A DNA stretch of 7,022 nt from positions 1 to 7,022 of the forward strand of contig CBDTYW010000199.1 in the NCBI GenBank assembly GCA_965364735.1, read 5' to 3'. The DNA comes from CBDTYW01 sp965364735. GTDB lineage: Bacteria > Actinomycetota > Nitriliruptoria > Nitriliruptorales > Nitriliruptoraceae. Both the position numbers and the translations under genes were made by a program. Under the pieces are notes generated by a model. The model saw nothing but the letters and a program-made list of their open reading frames with translations, made no database searches and was not told the DNA's origin. Positions 5,923-7,022 of the stretch are shown here, in pieces. How positions within the stretch are numbered: the first letter of the stretch is position 1; each line of letters starts with the position of its first letter.

Positions 5923-6444
5923 TCATGCTGAACGGAAATGCTCGAAGGTGGCGAGCGCAACGCCGGTGGCCGCTCCGAACACCAGGTGCGCGCTGGCGTC
6001 GCTGAAGAGCGTCGCGCGGTCGTCCTCCCAGACGGGCCGGTAGATGCCGATGGCGCCGAGCGCCGCGTAGGCGGTCGTGATGGCGGCGACGCCCCCGGCG
6101 ATGCCGGCCGTCGCGGCGGAGAGCGACGTCCGGGCTGCGAGTGCTCCCGCGAAGACCCCCCAGGTCGCGCCGGTTGCCCAGTGCACGACGTCGGTGGTGA
6201 GCCCGGCGTGTTGAACCGGCACGTCGATCCCCACGAGCGCGGCCATACGGTGCCCGACCTGACCGGGAGCGGACGCGTCAGCGAAGCTCTCGTACTCGGA
6301 CCCGGTGACGAACTCCCACCCTGTGAAGGAGTCATCGCTGCCAGCAGCCCTGGCCCGACGCCACCAGAGCACGTCCATGGCGAGGGTCCCGACAGCGCCG
6401 GCGACGACGCCTCTGGTGAGCTCGGCGAGGTTCGAGCGGTTCAT
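5923..6444 (-). CDS. Small predicted membrane protein of unknown function, probably four helices
   Basis: A 173-residue protein I cannot assign with confidence; loose resemblance to DUF1440/YagU-like membrane proteins is the nearest guess. Hydrophobic, Gly/Ala-rich segments lie near 12–28, 83–104, 110–134 and 152–167. Between the first two is a polar loop with GWEFVTGSEYESF (42–54) and GHRMAALVGIDVP (64–76). Polar or aromatic residues that could matter inside or beside the membrane are D24, W27, W28, D85, H88, W89, E168 and H169. The start at 6444 is supported by GAAGGG ending 7 bases upstream; longer readings would run antisense into the PhzF-type gene. It precedes the FNT gene by 28 bases on the same strand, so it is likely a co-expressed neighbour or partner of that channel (inference). 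It is divergent from the PhzF-type gene. Confidence 0.75.
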   Translation of the reverse strand: MNRSNLAELTRGVVAGAVGTLAMDVLWWRRARAAGSDDSFTGWEFVTGSEYESFADASAPGQVGHRMAALVGIDVPVQHAGLTTDVVHWATGATWGVFAGALAARTSLSAATAGIAGGVAAITTAYAALGAIGIYRPVWEDDRATLFSDASAHLVFGAATGVALATFEHFRSA

Positions 6445-6451
6445 GGTGATG

Positions 6452-6457
6452 CCCTTC
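6452..6457 (-). promoter_or_regulatory. Shine–Dalgarno for the small membrane-protein gene
   Basis: On the minus strand GAAGGG occupies 6457–6452, 7 bases before ATG at 6444. It settles the start against longer open readings upstream. Confidence 0.7.
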
Positions 6458-6504
6458 GGTTCTGTGGGGCACGCCCGCGCTCCACGCACGATGAGCAACA
6501 CCGG

Positions 6505-6514
6505 CGCACGTGCG
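6505..6514. repeat. 10-bp perfect palindrome CGCACGTGCG
   Basis: It lies in the 208-bp gap between the divergent membrane-protein and PhzF-type genes, 8 bases before the larger dyad at 6522–6547. A palindrome of this size can occur by chance in GC-rich DNA; a regulator site is possible. Confidence 0.4.
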
Positions 6515-6521
6515 GTCCTCC

Positions 6522-6547
6522 CAAGGTGTCCGCACGAGCACACCTTG
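6522..6547. promoter_or_regulatory. Operator-like dyad CAAGGTGT-N10-ACACCTTG
   Basis: Two perfect 8-base arms (6522–6529 and 6540–6547) are separated by 10 bases, so equivalent points on the arms lie 18 bases apart centre to centre. The position, midway between two divergent start codons (6444 and 6653), fits a site controlling one or both genes. No T-run follows, so a terminator is unlikely. The rest of the 208-bp gap (6445–6652) holds no gene; I could not identify −35/−10 boxes with confidence. Confidence 0.5.
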
Positions 6548-6639
6548 CGTGGTCGCGGCCGCGCTCGGGTCCGGTCGCGGCGCAGGCGGATCACCCGGGG
6601 TGCTCGCCGCCCCGCACACTGGAGCACCCGAACCAGATC

Positions 6640-6644
6640 GAAGG
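6640..6644 (+). promoter_or_regulatory. Shine–Dalgarno for the PhzF-type gene
   Basis: GAAGG at 6640–6644 lies 8 bases before ATG at 6653. Confidence 0.65.
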
Positions 6645-6652
6645 TCTTGCCC

Positions 6653-7022
6653 ATGTCCGCAGCCCCGCAGGTGCACCGTCTCTCCGCGTTCACCAGTGAT
6701 CCCGCCGGCGGCAACCCTGCCGGTGTCGTGGTCACCGACGACGCGCTCGATGTCGAGCAGATGCGCCAGATCGCGACAGAGGTCGGCTACTCGGAGACCG
6801 CGTTCCTGGTGCCGCGCGCTGCTCCCGCTGGCAACGCTGACGCAGCGACCCACTGGGACGTGCGCTACTTCGCGCCGGAGATGGAGGTCACGTTCTGCGG
6901 GCACGCGACGATCGCCTCGGGAGTGCACCTCGGGATGACCGGAGGGCTCGGCGTCCACGTGCTCCACACCTCGATCGGCGAGGTGCCCGTCGAGGTCACC
7001 CGCGACGGCGGGCTCGTGACCG
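6653..7022 (+). CDS. PhzF-family isomerase/epimerase-fold protein (N-terminal part; runs off the window)
   Basis: The first 123 residues of a PhzF-family protein. The family is named for the isomerase of phenazine biosynthesis, but most members are uncharacterised proteins with a diaminopimelate-epimerase fold; a full protein has about 260–300 residues. Landmarks are HRLSAFTSDPAGGNPAGVV (8–26), YSETAFL (46–52), with E48 at the place of the catalytic Glu of PhzF, and YFAPEMEVTFCGHAT (72–86). The substrate-side Asp of PhzF would lie beyond the window. The start at 6653 has a GAAGG 8 bases upstream and gives a normal family N-terminus. No other phenazine gene is present, so phenazine synthesis should not be inferred. 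It is divergent from the small membrane-protein gene. Confidence 0.9.
   Translation, partial: MSAAPQVHRLSAFTSDPAGGNPAGVVVTDDALDVEQMRQIATEVGYSETAFLVPRAAPAGNADAATHWDVRYFAPEMEVTFCGHATIASGVHLGMTGGLGVHVLHTSIGEVPVEVTRDGGLVT

Noticed and set aside
5895..6335. N-terminal extension of the FNT open frame (435-codon version)
   Set aside because: The extra 147 residues overlap the small membrane-protein gene in another frame and are Ser/Pro/Arg-rich without family similarity. The FNT family N-terminus fits ATG 5894.
6445..6735. Longer start (ATG 6735) for the small membrane-protein gene
   Set aside because: It would run antisense into the PhzF-type gene and cross both dyads. ATG 6444 has a good ribosome site.
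6653..7022. Phenazine biosynthesis cluster
   Set aside because: One PhzF-type gene alone is not evidence. The family is widespread in organisms that make no phenazine, and no other phz-type gene is present.

Overview
Most of this window (about 200–7022) looks like one stretch of a high-GC actinobacterium-type chromosome. By hand count it is roughly 68–77% GC just past position 240. GC is very high at third codon positions, GTG starts are used, and the genes sit in short, tightly spaced runs. Genus is not resolvable from sequence alone. The first ~200 bases do not fit: they are about 58% GC and encode the plug domain of a TonB-dependent outer-membrane receptor, a Gram-negative protein typical of sphingomonad-like Alphaproteobacteria. 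That fragment meets the C-terminal part of an oppositely oriented aminotransferase gene inside a stretch (199–216) readable as either gene. This is most simply a chimeric join (assembly or cloning), not biology.

Layout. (1) 1–213 (+): TonB-receptor plug fragment. (2) 199–1137 (−): class V PLP-dependent aminotransferase, intact at its GTG start and cut off near its C-terminus by the join. (3) 1138–1403: a 266-bp divergent intergenic region with five copies of a CGACAAC/GTTGTCG motif in both orientations and overlapping hairpins. (4) 1404–4970 (+): a four-gene run with small gaps, made of two NodJ/ABC-2-type permeases (overlapping ATGA), a two-domain SnoaL-like protein and a zinc-less MDR-family NAD(P)H oxidoreductase. 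(5) 5028–6444 (−): a two-gene unit of a small predicted four-helix membrane protein followed by a divergent formate/nitrite transporter (FNT) homologue. It converges on the oxidoreductase gene. (6) 6653–7022 (+): the start of a PhzF-family gene, divergent from (5) across a 208-bp region with two dyads.

How the genes may work together. The two permeases could form the membrane part of a drug or polysaccharide-type exporter, but no ATP-binding subunit lies in the window, so it must be encoded elsewhere. SnoaL-like and MDR proteins downstream are plausible small-molecule enzymes, but no pathway can be named. The FNT and its small membrane neighbour are probably co-expressed. No RNA genes, CRISPR arrays or insertion sequences were seen. 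I found no convincing new multi-gene system. The items most worth checking are the join, the motif cluster at 1203–1314, the basic N-terminal extension on the second permease, the Leu substitutions in the FNT pore motifs, and a 24-bp near-repeat flanking the oxidoreductase gene.
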